Assembly (NCBI GenBank): GCA_036925085.1
Contig: JAUPFP010000117.1
Span: 140,001 to 204,000, forward strand
Origin: Brachycybe producta
Taxonomy: Eukaryota > Arthropoda > Diplopoda > Playtdesmida > Andrognathidae
Direction: 5' to 3'
DNA length: 64,000 bases
The stretch's first letter is position 1. Every line of letters starts with the position of its first letter. The notes below the pieces were generated by a model. It was given only the letters and a program-made list of their open reading frames with translations. It was not told where the DNA came from and did not search any database. This document shows, piece after piece, positions 19,744 through 31,508 of this stretch. The position numbers and the translations under genes are program-made.

Positions 19744-20350
19744 TCTCAATATATTAACTTAGTATCTCAACATATTGACTTAATATCTCAATATATTGAG
19801 AGTTAGGTTAGGTATAGTTACGAAACCAAACCAAACCTAACCTAACCTAAGTCAATATATTGAGATACTTAGTCAATATATTGAAAAACTAAGTCAATAT
19901 ATTGAGATACTAAGTCAATAAATTGAGATACTAAGTCAATAAATTTAGATACTAAGTCAATAAATTGAGATACTAAGTCAATAAATTGAGATACTAAGTC
20001 AATAAATTGAGATACTAAGCCAATAAATTGAGATACTAAGCCAATAAATTGAGATGCTAAGCCAATAAATTGAGATACTAAGTCAATAAATTGAGATACT
20101 AAGTCAATAAATTGAGATACTAAGTCAATAAATTGAGATACTAAGTCAGTAAATTGAGATACTAAGTCAGTAAATTGAGATACTAAGTCCGTAAATTGAG
20201 ATACTAAGTCAATATATTGAGATTCTAAGTCAATATATTGAGATACTAAGTCAATAAATTGAGATACTAAGTCAATAAATTGAGATACTAAGTCAATAAA
20301 TTGATATACTGTGTCCATAAATTGAGATACTAAGTCCATATATTGAGATA
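19744..20350. repeat. 21-bp minisatellite
   Basis: About 20 clear units of ATACTAAGTCAATAAATTGA plus G. Since 21 is a multiple of 3, the minus strand is open for 156 codons with a repeating seven-residue IDLVSQF motif. That is a consequence of the period and not evidence of a gene. Confidence 0.9.
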
Positions 20351-20721
20351 GTAATTCAAACGTCCTTTAAGGGGCACTGTAGTTTTCACTTGCCACACTT
20401 TCCTATATAAAACGATAAGATGGCAATGCGCATGCTCTCTGCAAATACTAGTGGGCTAATGCTAGTCTTGGACAAATGTGAAAAATAAACGTATTGCCGC
20501 GACTGCGTGTTTTAAAAATTAACATTAGGTCTATGGGCTCAATAGAAAAACGATGCTAGCAATCTTTGCAGAGATATTACACAACGTGGATGTCATGTGG
20601 CCTTGATAAGAAAATTATTTGCATGTAATACCGTTTTTACATTGCTATTGGTTGATGGGTATAATGTGATGATGATGACATCTCTAGCTGACCAGATACA
20701 ATACCAGCTGAAATATCTAAT

Positions 20722-21350
20722 GGCACATTCACACTAGGCTAGTTTCCCAGCTCCTGGCTGGTTGTAGCCCTCTAGTAGCATAGTGTGAACTGCTACCAGC
20801 AGCTGCTTTTTCTAGCAGGCTAGTGATTTTAATAGTGGCTGGTGAAGTTGAACATGTCCAACTTTAGCAGCTACCAGCTGGTCATGTGACTCCCTTCCTG
20901 CTGCTACCAGCCAGTGTTGCTGGTAGTGGCTCTAGTGGGTACAGGTAATTGGAAATCGGGATGCACAGAAGTTGGCACCGCCCTTTTTATGATGTTTGGC
21001 AACTTCTAATTGGTTGGTTATGCAGTCTGACGTCATATGCTCCGCCCTTTTCAACGTTGAACCACACAACAAACTAATTAGAAGTTGCCGGTCGTCATAA
21101 AAAGGGCGGAACCAACTTCTGCCCATCCCAATTTCTAATTGCCTGTCTAGTTGGTAGTTGAAACTCCACTGCTTGGGTTGGTTGTTGTTAGAGTTTGTGT
21201 TTTTGCAAGATGGTGATTGGATGACTTGCACTGCTAATAGCAGCAGTGACTGGACAAGTGTGAACCCAAACCAGTTAGCTGCTGCTTGCTGTTGCTGCTA
21301 ATAGCCAGCAGCAACCAGCAGCTTGTAAACCAGCCTAGTGTGAATGCGCC
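20722..21350. mobile_element. MITE family K, copy a, with a nested MITE
   Basis: Inverted ends GGCRCATTCACACTAGGCT and its complement, with internal CAGC-rich sequence. The same structure occurs at 21615-22045 and 52537-52949. A 206-bp MITE is inserted at 20941-21146. The right flank reads TTAA in two copies, which could indicate a TTAA target, but the left flanks do not confirm it. Confidence 0.75.
20941..21146. mobile_element. 206-bp MITE with 8-9-bp target duplication
   Basis: Inverted ends ACAGGTAATTGGAAATCGGG and, read from the right, ACAGGCAATTAGAAATTGGG. Flanks CTAGTGGGT (20932-20940) and CTAGTTGGT (21147-21155) match at 8 of 9 positions. Copy c of the host MITE lacks this insert. The duplication length suits hAT or Mutator-like elements. 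Confidence 0.75.
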
Positions 21351-21614
21351 TTAACTACATGTACATTAGATGTAAACTGCTTAACTTAAGCCTATATATT
21401 GTTTTTATACTATACACTGTATTATTTCTATTAGTATTATTTCTTTATAATTATTATTTCTTTGCATTTTTTTTTAACTTTGAAACACTTGATTAACAGA
21501 ACAACTTTTATATAAAATAAAAACACATCCCCTCTTTTGACTCCCCTCCTCAAAAGACCCCTGAGGCACAAACTAAAAGAAAAACAAAAACAGAGGGATA
21601 GCAAAAGACTAAAG

Positions 21615-22045
21615 TGGCAGTCACACTAGGCTGGTTTACAAGCCACTGGTTGCTGCTGGCTATTAGCAGCAACAGCAAACAGCAGCTGCTTTGGGTTCAC
21701 ACTTGTCCAGGCACTGCTAGTATTAGCAGTGCAAGTCATCCAATCACCATCTTGTAAAAAACACAAACTCTAATAACAACCAACCCAAGTAGTGTAGTTT
21801 CAACTACCACTAGTGCCACTACTAGCAACAAAACGTTCACACTATATGGCAGCAGCAGGAAGGGAGTCACACGACCAGCTGGTAGCTGCTAAAGTTGGAC
21901 ATGTCCAACTTCACCAGCTGCTGTTAAAATCACTAGCCCGCTGGAGAAAGCAGCTGCTAGTAGCAGTTCAGACTATGCTGCTAGAGCGCTACAACCAGCC
22001 CGCAGCAACCAGTGGCTGGGAAACCAGCCTAGTGTGACTGCAGCA
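21615..22045. mobile_element. MITE family K, copy b
   Basis: Inverted ends GGCAGTCACACTAGGCTGG and its complement. The interior matches copies a and c in inverted order (TGTTGCTGCTGGCTATTAGC block first), so this copy lies in reverse orientation. Confidence 0.75.
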
Positions 22046-23200
22046 TAACTACCATGTTTTTGACTCAGTTCAGGTACATCACTACTCTCCCCCAACTAGT
22101 TACAAGCAGACATGCGCTTTAAACATTTCCCCCATTATATAACTTATAAAATGCCCCATTATATAACTTATAAAATGCCCCACTATGATAACACTACCCC
22201 AATATAGGCCTAAACTGAAAACTAATAGTAAAATTGCATAAACAGAAAGAATCACCAAACATGTCTGTCAAGAATTGACCAGACAAATAACTCAAGGTTG
22301 TACTTAACACTGTGAGACCACCTTCCACCCATCCACCTCCAACAATGTAACTTTATACACCTAGAGGGCATAACAATTAATTCCTATGACCCACAATGTT
22401 AGCCACATTGTCAAAATTGACAAAAGAACCAAGAGCCCAAAATATTACAAAATAAAATGTAACCAATAGGAGGCTTCCAGTGGATTTCTATGAGAGAGAA
22501 AACATAAAAAGGTCAGCATTTTGGCATTAAAAAGGAGATGGAGGCAGAGAGACAAACTACACTTCTCATAGGGAACAGACTGGACCTCTGAACTCTGTTG
22601 TATGTAGTTTCTTCAGCAGTACAGCCTTAAAGCCAAAGCAATTAAACAGTGGTAATGAATCACTTCTGTTCTTTTTCAGCTAACTAGAGAATGGAACACT
22701 ATAGAACCAGTGGCTACAAGCCAACTGTTTTTCATTTGTGAACCTGTTCTTCTAAATTGCAGAACGACATAGAACATTGATCATTACACAATGAGTATCT
22801 ATTGAAATTGGTGCATTGCGTGTATTTGCTGAGTCTCTTAGAACAGTTTCCAAAATCATCACAAGAAGGTTTTGTAAGCATAACTGGTATTTTGTACTAT
22901 TACAATTGTATTAACAATTGGTTGAAATTAATGAAATACTTAAGAATACTTTAAACTTAAAATAGTCACTTTGTATGTTAACTTGTATATTGAATTATTT
23001 CAAACAACTAAAATATATGTACCTTTTAATATATATAATATATATATATAATATATAATATATTATTTAATCAATTAACCTATTTAAACCAAATTAGATA
23101 ATCATTTTGATAAACGCAAACAGGTCTTCATTGGCCTTAAATTAACCTTTCAAATTAGTTAGCTCTTCTCAAATAATAAAGGCATAGGCCGACAGAGAAG
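22046..23200 (+). repeat. LTR-like segment, family LTR4, copy 1
   Basis: It shares layout and short blocks with 35880-37530: C-rich CCCCTCCTC-type runs upstream, a TATA-like CATAAAAAGG near 22503, and a downstream conserved block ACAGGTCTTCATTGGCCTTA (23122). No frame is open. I read it as a diverged LTR plus leader or another promoter-bearing repeat; termini are not defined. Confidence 0.35.
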
Positions 23201-23989
23201 GGATAACAATTGAAATTGCATTTTAAGCTCAAATTTGCTGCTTCAGCTTATAAACCAAGAACCAGCAATATGTCGATTTAACCCGAAATATATAGAAGGG
23301 TGGAAATTGGAATAAATAAAATCTTAAAGTGGGGTCACTAACCAAGATCAGCTGGTCTGGCAGGGCCACATAGGCCGAGTTCAAAAATGGCATCGTCTCA
23401 AAAATGGCCAAATTTTCGTTCCAGAAATATATAGTTTTGCTTTTTGGTTTATCAAATTGAAAAAATATGCCAACTTAGAAAAAAATCGGTCTGGTAGTCC
23501 AAATATGTCAGCAACCTGCCACCAGACTGATTCAAACTTCACGAAAATTGCATTCAATTTAACCCAAAATATATACTGTAGTTTTGATTCTTGGCTCAAA
23601 AATCCATTAATAATGTCCAAATAAAAAAAATTGGTCTAGAAGTCTGTAACTGACACCATCATGCTGCCAGACCATGTCAAAGTGCAAATATTATGAAATT
23701 TACATGTCAAGTGTTTTGAATGACTGAACACTTTCAGGGAACATTTCAGTATTCATAATGTGTCTATATTTAATACATATTTTAATGATAAATGTTTTAC
23801 AAGAAGAAATTGCAAACTATAAAAATGTTAAAAATGTCCATATGATATATAAAATTATATAAAATGCAGCAAAAAACTATCAGTCAAAAGCTGACAACAT
23901 TATTCAACCAGCTCATTTCAAAGTGCAAATTTTTGGCAAGTGAAGAATAGTACTGACACCCTAGCACTATACTAGGAGTGTTTTGAGAG
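23201..23989. other. AT-rich sequence with a weak long-period repeat
   Basis: Two loosely similar stretches share TTTAACCCRAAATATATA (23277 and 23558) with similar surroundings, suggesting an old internal duplication of about 280 bp. No gene is supported. Confidence 0.35.
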
Positions 23990-24730
23990 ATCAGCATGTT
24001 TCTGGTCCTTTTAGAAGTGTTCCTAAACCTCTAGACATGTTATTGAGCCTCTAGAAGTGTTTATGAGTTTCTAGGAGTAATTCTGAGCATCTGGCAGTGT
24101 TTCTAAACCTATAAAAATTGCTGAGCCACCATGAGTGTGCCTAAATTTCCATCAATTTGTTGCCTTTCTATGCATGTTTCTAACTCTTTAGGAGTGTTTC
24201 TGAACCTGTAAGAGTGCATTTAGCCTCTAGGATTTTCTGAGCTTTATGAGTGTTTCTAAGTCCCTATTAGTGATTCAGAGCATCTAACAGTTTTTATAAA
24301 CCTACAAGTGTTTCTGAGCCTCCAGGAGTGTATCTAAACCTCCAGGAGTGTTTATTCAATTCAATTCAATTCAATTAAATACACCTGCAATCAGCTTGAA
24401 AGCCATGTGGCAGGGAGGGATTGCTCCCAATCACGACTGATTGTCATTATTTAAAAATAAGACATCATCATGAAATTGAAATCGTCCTACAAAGAACTAT
24501 TCACAGGAAGAGAATTCCATAGTCTAATAACATTAGGATAAGGATACCATCTACTAGGGTTTCTGAGCCTCTATGAATGTTTATCATCAATGTCTACCAG
24601 TGTTGCTAAGCTTCTAGGACTGTTTCTGAGTATTTAGAAGTGATATACTAAGTATATAGCAGTGTTTCAAAACCTTTAGGAGTGTCTCTAGTTTTCTAGG
24701 AGTGTTTCTGAGCCTCTAGGAGTGCCATAT
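23985..24730 (+). repeat. Degenerate 22-bp-class minisatellite
   Basis: Many imperfect copies of AGTGTTTCTGAGCCTCTAGG. The array is split at 24355-24560 by a piece with TTCAATTCAAT repeats at its left edge, like the tail of a non-LTR element in minus orientation. Confidence 0.75.
24355..24560 (-). repeat. Possible non-LTR 3' tail in the minisatellite
   Basis: It begins with three or four TTCAA units. On the minus strand TATGGAATTCTCTTCC could be the degenerate WNSLP codons that end many CR1-like ORFs. Weak evidence. Confidence 0.3.
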
Positions 24731-25194
24731 TTTTTATTAATTATTAGGAAAAAGATATACACACAAAAGCAGAATAAAACAGAAGTTCATGCTTTTTTAG
24801 AGAAAAAAAAAAACTCCATTTCCAGTATTTATAGTCTTAAAAAGTAGTCTCAGTTGACGTGGTTCTCTGGAAAATCTATCAACTACTTCAGAAACAAAAC
24901 TTTCATTAATTTTTATTTTATCCTTATGGAATGACATTCAACACAGCCTGTTAGAATTTTTGGACAATAACCAAAACAGTTCTTCAACTTACTCAAAATT
25001 TTTATTTTACATCATTATTTCAAATTTGTACATTAAAAATGGCTTTGGAAAGGGGGAGAGCGCCCATGCATATGCTTAACAAAATGCATATTATGTGCAC
25101 CACTCGGTAGTGCATGAAGTGATTGAAAACTACATTATTCTCTAGAGTACACTTTGCTTACAGTCGAACATACAACTCGATCCCTGCTTCAGTT
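24731..25194. other. AT-rich sequence without recognised feature
   Basis: Nothing with coding character or repeat identity was seen. Confidence 0.4.
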
Positions 25195-27309
25195 AAGCCC
25201 CCTTTACACCTACAATTATGTCTTAAATAACTTTATAAATGAATTTAAAAATGAAAGAATGCGTGTGTATAACGAGGCGCATGTTAAAGTAATTTTCAAG
25301 GTTGCAAAAATGTCGAAGATGTTCTATTTTCTTAACCTTCTGCACATCTACTTGAGCACTTTATGAGGTTCAAAATCATTCTTATGTACCATACAACGCT
25401 ATACACGATGCACTCTGCAACATATTTAGCACACACCTCCCCAATTCTCTTGTCTAGAAGGTCACAAGGGTAGATATACAATAAACTCACACTACGCACT
25501 GTTCTGCGCACTTTACATAGGTAAAAAGTTTCGAATACTTTTACTTGTGTATAACCACCAATACATTCATTTACACAGGTTATGTACGAAAACATTAACG
25601 AAAACGTGCATAATGTAATTGTAACACCCAGTAACTCATGATCCCACCAAAACAATAGCCTGGGCAGGGCGTGACTCATCTCTGTCCCTCCCTCCCTCTC
25701 TAATTAATACTTAAGTGGTGGATTGATACTCTTATGAACATCCCAGGTAGCAAAAATAAGTTGGGCCAACATTGGGGAAACTTTATTGAATGTTGTCCAG
25801 ACATCTTTTTCAGGCGTTGGTCCACCTTTTTGTCTCATTGGACAACATGTTACCAACGAATTTCATAAAGAAATCTGTCATAGGTAACCACGTTGGGCCA
25901 ACTACTTCCCTACATCATTTTTTACCATTCACCAATCATTAACCAACATCAGTTTCTGACTACAATACAACCACTTTCCTATGGCAATTTTGACCATATG
26001 CCAACCTCTTTGCACCATTAGTTTCTGATCATAGGCGAACCATTTTTCTTAAAGCAGTATATATACTATTTAAAGTCCAGGCTTAATGGAACTCCAGTGA
26101 GCATTGCCTGTACTCATTTTATAAATTTCACAAAATTAAAAAAAAACATTTAACCTTTATTACTTATTTCATATAAACAGGTTCTACAAGGTGACAACCC
26201 ACACAGCACAAAATATCCACAGGACGTCCTGTTATGTCCACAATAAGTCCAAATCAAATTTTAAAATTTTTTACTTAATTTTATCATTATTAATGAATTT
26301 TAAGGTTATAATAAAATATGTAACTATTTATATCATAGTGATTTAAATATTACACTAATTTTATGTATATACCACAGCATGTCCACAGGACATCCTGTGA
26401 ATATCAAAAGTGTACATCGTTATGATATCTAAAGGACATCTTCTGGATATTAAATATTCATTTTAGAAGATATCCACAAGATGTCTTATGGATATGTATA
26501 GCAACTGCTTATACAAGTATAGTGTATATACATGTTGACCATAGCCTAAGGTAATATAGGATTGTAAAAGGAAGTTTTCATTAAGTGGGTGGCAAAAGTA
26601 CCACCTGTACTACCCTATAATCCTGTTTTGGAAAAGCAATGAGGGTTTGGGTAAGGCTTTTGGACTGTTGGATCATAAAAGGGTGTATGCTTGCTAAAAG
26701 AGCACAGAAGTGACTTCAAAGTTTGCAAACTTTTAAAACTTTTAAAAAAGAAGCATTTTAAATGGTTTTACATATTGATGGTTCATGGAAAAAGTCTCTT
26801 AATTTCATGTGTAAGTTGACATTCATTATTCATTTGTATTTCAGTTTCTTTATTAAGTCCTTTGCTTCCCATATTGTGCTATGATTACTAAATTCCTTGC
26901 ATTTATAAACACATTGGCCAAGCACATTCAGGTACCTCAATGTGCTTGGCCAATGGCAGTAGAAAATCTTAAAAATCGAACTTAGGAAAACTAAAATTCG
27001 ATTTTTTAAAATTGAATTTCCCAGAATATTATTTATGCTAAAGGTCTAAAAGTTCAAGGGAACATTGTCAGTTCTTTGTGCTAGCTAGTTTTTCTCCCTT
27101 TTGTTGTTATTTTAAACTGTGAACACCAACCAAACTCTGGTTATTCTGCCTTTCAGGAGTAAAATTAAAAAAAGCTTGTAATTATTTTAGAAACCAGAAG
27201 GGGTATCTTAATCACTTAACAGCAATTTTAAGGTAATGATTTTTACATCTGGCTTATATGTTTGTATATTAACTTTAAACAGACAATATTTTCATGTTGA
27301 TATTATTTT

Positions 27310-27475
27310 AGATTTGATATTAATTTAGAAAATAGAACTTTAGACTAAGCTTGGTCTGTTAGCAGTTATGTAAGATCATAAAGATTCATAACATTATGAT
27401 CTGAAATAATTGCTAACAAACTAAGCTTAGTCTAAAGATCTGTTTTCTAAGATAATATCAATTTCTTTTATAGTG
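27310..27475. repeat. Hairpin in TIR2
   Basis: Arms share TTAGACTAAGCTTRGTCTGT-type sequence on one side and its complement AACTAAGCTTAGTCTAAAG on the other, extending outward to GATATTA...TAATATC. Confidence 0.75.
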
Positions 27476-27837
27476 TTAATCCTGAAATGCAGAATAAGGA
27501 GTTTGGAATTTTTTTGTTCATAAATTAATCATGACATTAAACCTTTTGCAAGTTACAGTAAACTAACTGGCACTTAAGATTTGAATGTGAAACAAGGAAA
27601 AATAAGGACTGAATGAATGAACACAAGTGATAATGAATGTTAATACATGTGCTCTAGAGTTGTTTCTTGCCTAGTAGGAAGTTGTAACTACTTATCTATG
27701 CTCTTACTCTTATATGAAAATAAAAGAATAATAAGGTGAATAATTTTACTATAGTGTGAAATTCATGTATCAAATGTTTTGTCATTGACAATTTACACTC
27801 ACAATGAATATATTCATTCGGCTGCAGAAGAATCCAA

Positions 27838-27945
27838 AAATTGATCAACTTACATTGATCATTTTTTGGATTTGTTTGCAGCCCACCCGAAGGAACCTCA
27901 TGGTCCACTGGAGGGCCACAGACCACAGTTTCAGAAACACTGCTC
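27838..27945 (-). mobile_element. hAT-like terminus (Charlie/Tip100 style)
   Basis: On the minus strand the sequence begins CAGTGTTTCTGAAACTGTGG and goes on with a run of GG/CC words and GTGGGCTGC. This closely resembles the CAGNGGTTCTCAAACTGTGG ends of many hAT elements. Only this end was found. An adjacent short hairpin (AATCCAAAAATTGATCAA) lies at its inner edge. Confidence 0.5.
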
Positions 27946-30056
27946 TACATGAAGCCTTGGACATCCATTGTGCATCTTCTGGATGTAATAACAATGTTCT
28001 GGGAGAAATTCTTTAGAGATCCATAACATACACACTGGATATCCACAGTCATCTGTGGTGGATGGTATATCTACATCCATAGCATGCACATTGGATATCC
28101 ACAGTCATCCATGATGGCTTTTATATATACATCCATGACATGCACACTAGATATCCACAGTCATCCATGATGGATGTTCTACCTACATCCATGGCATGCA
28201 CACTGGATATCCACAGTCATCCATAAAGAATGTTCTATCTACATCCATAGGTGGGACATACGGACGTCCACAGGACATCTAATAAAGGCAATTAGGATAT
28301 TCATGGAGGTCCACTGGATATCATGATAATCCATTGACTAAACCCATTGGATGTCCAACGGACGTCATTGTGCCGTGTGGGAAATAATACTATTTTCTAA
28401 CATTCATCATTACTTGTTCATTCATTTAGTCCATGCATGGACTAAAGGAGGCCATGGCCTCCATTCAAGTAATGAAAAGTATAAAATAATACAGGTTAAT
28501 CTGATAATTGATCTTGATTCTCAGAGTTCTTATGAGAAAATATGTCTATTTTTGGCGTAGCTTCACCTCCCCATGGTTTATAAAGAATAAAATTGAAAGA
28601 TGAGCCCTAATGTTTATAAATGCTAGAAATATCATAATGCATTAACACTAAACTTGTATATCCTAAGGACTTAATAAATGAATAAAGAATGTTAGAACTT
28701 CCATTTCAAATTATGAAACTTACTCCAGGAACCATCAGTAGATATATAGCCACAAACATAATATTGTGATTCAAAAGAAACTGTTTGAAATGTGTCTTTT
28801 TAGTTTGAAGTCTCAAAAGTTGGCACTTCACTCTTTGTTCTTATTTTACCAATGAGTGCACCCTTTTATGATTCAACATTCCAACAACTTTACTAGCAAC
28901 ACTCACTGCTTCTTCAAGAGAGGGTTATCTAGGTGGTATATATTAAATCGTTTACCACTGAACCTTTGACCAATGTTGTACTTTGGTTGTATTACTGTTG
29001 GCCAGCGCACCAAACACCAACAGTTCAATTTTGGCTGTTACAGAGTTGTATCATGGTGGAAATTGGTCAGAATTGTATGTTTGAATTTTGTCGTGCAAAA
29101 TACGCATTCACGAATGGTTGGGGAATGGTCATATTTCTCACGATATTTCGACTATGGTGAAAATATGTAGGAAAATTGTTGGAAATAAATTGGAAAGCTG
29201 TCGTATGTATACGTTGGCCCAAAGTATGTCCATCGAACCGAATACTGACCATTGGATGTTGGTTGGATAGCCAACCAGACCAATTACCAACCATTCCAAC
29301 TAAATTTCAATGTTGGGCCAATGTATATGTGCTACCTGGGATGGTCACTTGGACCTGGTTACACCTCGTAGGTGTACACCGGTCCAAGATATAAAAAGAC
29401 CATGCTCTTCTTTGTTTTCGTCCACTTTTTCGCTCAACTTTTGTACTACGTCGATTCTCACATCCGTATCACATAATGGGCCCATGGACGCACCTTTAAT
29501 AATGAACATTCATTCTTGTAACGTTTGTGTTTCAATGCAAGAATGAATAAAGTGTTTAAATTATGAAACTACGTTGTTGTCCTCTGTTATGAAACTAATC
29601 CTTCTGTAGACAAGCTGGAGACACCATAGGACAAGAAAGCATATAGATCCCTACGGAGCAGTAGATCTTCGAACAAAGAGGGAGATGAACAACAATGGCG
29701 ATCAGAAGTTGATGGTAATCATCCTTCTGACAGATTACACCCCTACGCAGAAGGATGACTACAATCCATCACCATCCGACTACTTCTGTAGCTCGAATGT
29801 TCTCTGTGTGGTCACCACACAATCAAGGAAAGGAACGAGTCACAGAAAAGAGAATATAATGAATTGCTTAAAAGTCAACAGGTCGTCTATCAACGCTCAC
29901 ATAATTGACACAAATATGCAAGTAAACATTGTAGGTGTAAAGGGGGCTTTATAGTCACTTTCGTTTCGTGCAAATTGCTTGACAGGTTTGTTAATCTCTT
30001 TGTCTGGTGCTGTTGTCAACTCCAACCACACCAGTTTCCAAAAATAGTTACACTTT

Positions 30057-30606
30057 CAAATTAAATGCTTGTGTACAATTACAATTACAAAAAATACACT
30101 GCCATAGCCAGTTGGCCTATGGCAGAGAGATCTTAAAATCAAAAGTGCTGCAATGCAGCAATGCAACAAATAATTGCAATAAATAATTGCAAATATAAAA
30201 TATATAAAATAAATATAAATGCAGTAATGATTAGGAAGAGCATTCCATTTTCGCATAACGCTTGGAATAAAAAGACCAATTAATAAGAGTTAGTTTCGGG
30301 AAAAATCTCTAATTTTCCTTGAGTGGTCACCCCTTCTCCACATATAATGCTTTACATATATCACTAGAATGTGGTTTGGAACATTGACCACATACAATAT
30401 TCTTAAACATAAATAAACTAATTTCAGATCTACGATATGGACTAAACTATCTTAATGAAGCCGCACCAGCACAAAACTTATATCTTCCTCTGCATTAGTT
30501 AACGCTACAGAGTGGGGATTCCATACACTGCAGCAATAATCAAGATGAGGTCGAATCAGTGCATTGTAAGCAACAATTTTGTGCTTGCTCAGGGCAAGTG
30601 CCAAGT
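30057..30606 (-). pseudogene. Non-LTR retrotransposon relic, 3' part of RT ORF and tail
   Basis: On the minus strand, motifs near the end of a CR1/Jockey-like ORF appear in order: LIRPHLDYCCSVWNPHSV (about 30595-30500), then FRKWNALP-type codons (30256). A 3' UTR with TCTGCCATAGGCCAACTGGC and a TTGTAATTGTAATT tail follows (30077). The same order and tail occur in the larger copy at 58415-60635. The region between is frame-broken and partly deleted. Confidence 0.7.
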
Positions 30607-31504
30607 ACCCAATGATAGTTGACAAAAATGACGACCATTAGAACAGTTAATAATCCATCTAAGCTTATTAAACCTAACCCATGTAAATGTTATATGTAAA
30701 TATTGTTTCTTGAAAAAAAAACTAGTCATGAATTATTGAGAAATTATGATTCCATATCATATCGAGAACTTCATTTCCAAAATATATATAACAAAAATTG
30801 AATAAAACTTGACACAATTTCACACAAACATGGATCCTACCTAAATTTGAATCAGGAACTGAAATTTGTCATTTAGAAAAAAAAACATTGTTGCCGATTG
30901 TGATTACTGATGAGGCACAAATTGGTGAAAACAACAGCTTAGATCACCACACAACTACTTCCATGAATTCCCGGAAACAAAAACGTACTGCTGGATGCTT
31001 CTGATCCACAGTCAAGTATTAAAACCACGGCACAATGATGACAGAAATACTACAAATGGAAATGTTCATGGTAACCAAAAAGAGAAGAAAAAAAAAACAC
31101 AGCAAGGGTTGGAAAGGGTGCTACATTGGGAAGGTGTTTCATTGCCAAAAAAATGGGTGGGACTAGATTAAGTCAAAAACTATTTTTACTAATGCAACTA
31201 AACAAAAACCTTGGCACAGACGTGGCCCATATGTGAAAATAGGTCATATCATATCAATAGAAATACCGAAAACAAACACAAGCACAAACCGTTGCAGTCA
31301 TGTTTTTTTAAATAAAAAAAATGCATTGCTTAAGCTCATCAAAGAAATTCTTAGTGAAAACTGATAGTTTTGCATAACTTTGCATCACTCGTGCATAGGT
31401 AGATATTTTGTACAAATTTTCGTTTTTTTTTTACAAAAAATGTCTAAAATTGTCTAGCCGTTTTTGAATACTGTGTCAAAAACACTCAACAGTTCACGGT
31501 ATAC
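30607..31504. other. AT-rich sequence without recognised feature
   Basis: No coding frame or repeat match was recognised. Confidence 0.4.
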
Positions 31505-31508
31505 CATT

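Larger units (their letters stand above)
17361..20466. mobile_element. 3.1-kb TIR element filled with nested repeats
   Basis: Inverted ends of roughly 75 bp: ACTAGCATTAGCCCACTAG at the left and CTAGTGGGCTAATGCTAGT at the right, followed inward by GCATGCGCATTGCCATCTTATC in both arms. The interior is a 21-bp minisatellite, a mariner and a Helitron-like element, with no transposase of its own. It lies inside FB1. I could not define a target duplication. Confidence 0.65.
16068..20590 (+). mobile_element. FB1 foldback copy split by two nested insertions
   Basis: The left arm (16068-16481) and the right arm pieces (17221-17360 and 20467-20590) match the complete FB1 copies at 48184-48952 and 49635-50396. 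They join cleanly if the TIR element at 16481-17220 and the one at 17361-20466 are removed. The arm order is the same as in uninterrupted copies. Confidence 0.75.
26198..28381. mobile_element. Second TIR element (TIR2), nested
   Basis: Ends CCCACACAGCACAA and TTGTGCCGTGTGGG, flanked by AA on both sides. The left subterminal part repeats ATATCCACAGGACRTCCTG-like words and the right repeats GGATATCCACAGTCATCC in about 60-bp units (28020-28240). The middle has two hairpins (26912-26955 and 27310-27475) and a hAT-like terminus (27838-27945). No transposase frame is visible. Confidence 0.65.
25742..29340. mobile_element. TIR element with 2-bp AT duplication (TIR1), 3.6 kb
   Basis: Ends are CCCAGGTAGCA and TGCTACCTGGG, flanked by AT on both sides within LTR1. 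Subterminal regions repeat TTGGGCCAACATTG-type words. No transposase frame is present. A second copy lies at 44008-44973. The 2-bp AT duplication is the one reported for ISL2EU-type elements; assignment is inference. It contains a further element at 26198-28381. Confidence 0.7.
25620..29901 (+). repeat. Solo LTR1 with TAAT duplication, interrupted
   Basis: LTR1 sequence TGTAACACCC...GCTCACA is present as 25620-25741 and 29341-29901 (about 680 bp together). TAAT flanks both ends (25616-25619 and 29902-29905). The two parts are separated by a TIR element. TATA box and the TACACCTCGTAGGTGTA palindrome lie in the right part. Confidence 0.85.
25195..29949. mobile_element. Outer MITE of a nested stack
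   Basis: Inverted ends AAGCCCCCTTTACACCTACA and TGTAGGTGTAAAGGGGGCTT are 4.7 kb apart only because a solo LTR1 (25620-29901), itself interrupted, lies inside. Without inserts the unit is about 470 bp. Confidence 0.75.

Noticed and set aside
19869-20339. A 156-codon minus-strand open frame with a heptad repeat IDLVSQF
   Set aside because: The 21-bp period of the minisatellite is a multiple of three, so one frame stays open by arithmetic. There is no start context, no other coding sign, and the composition follows the DNA repeat.
20932-21231. Open frames inside MITE K copies (20932-21231 minus, 21813-22037 plus, 52649-52837 minus)
   Set aside because: They lie entirely within short non-autonomous inverted-repeat elements, and shared residues follow from shared DNA.
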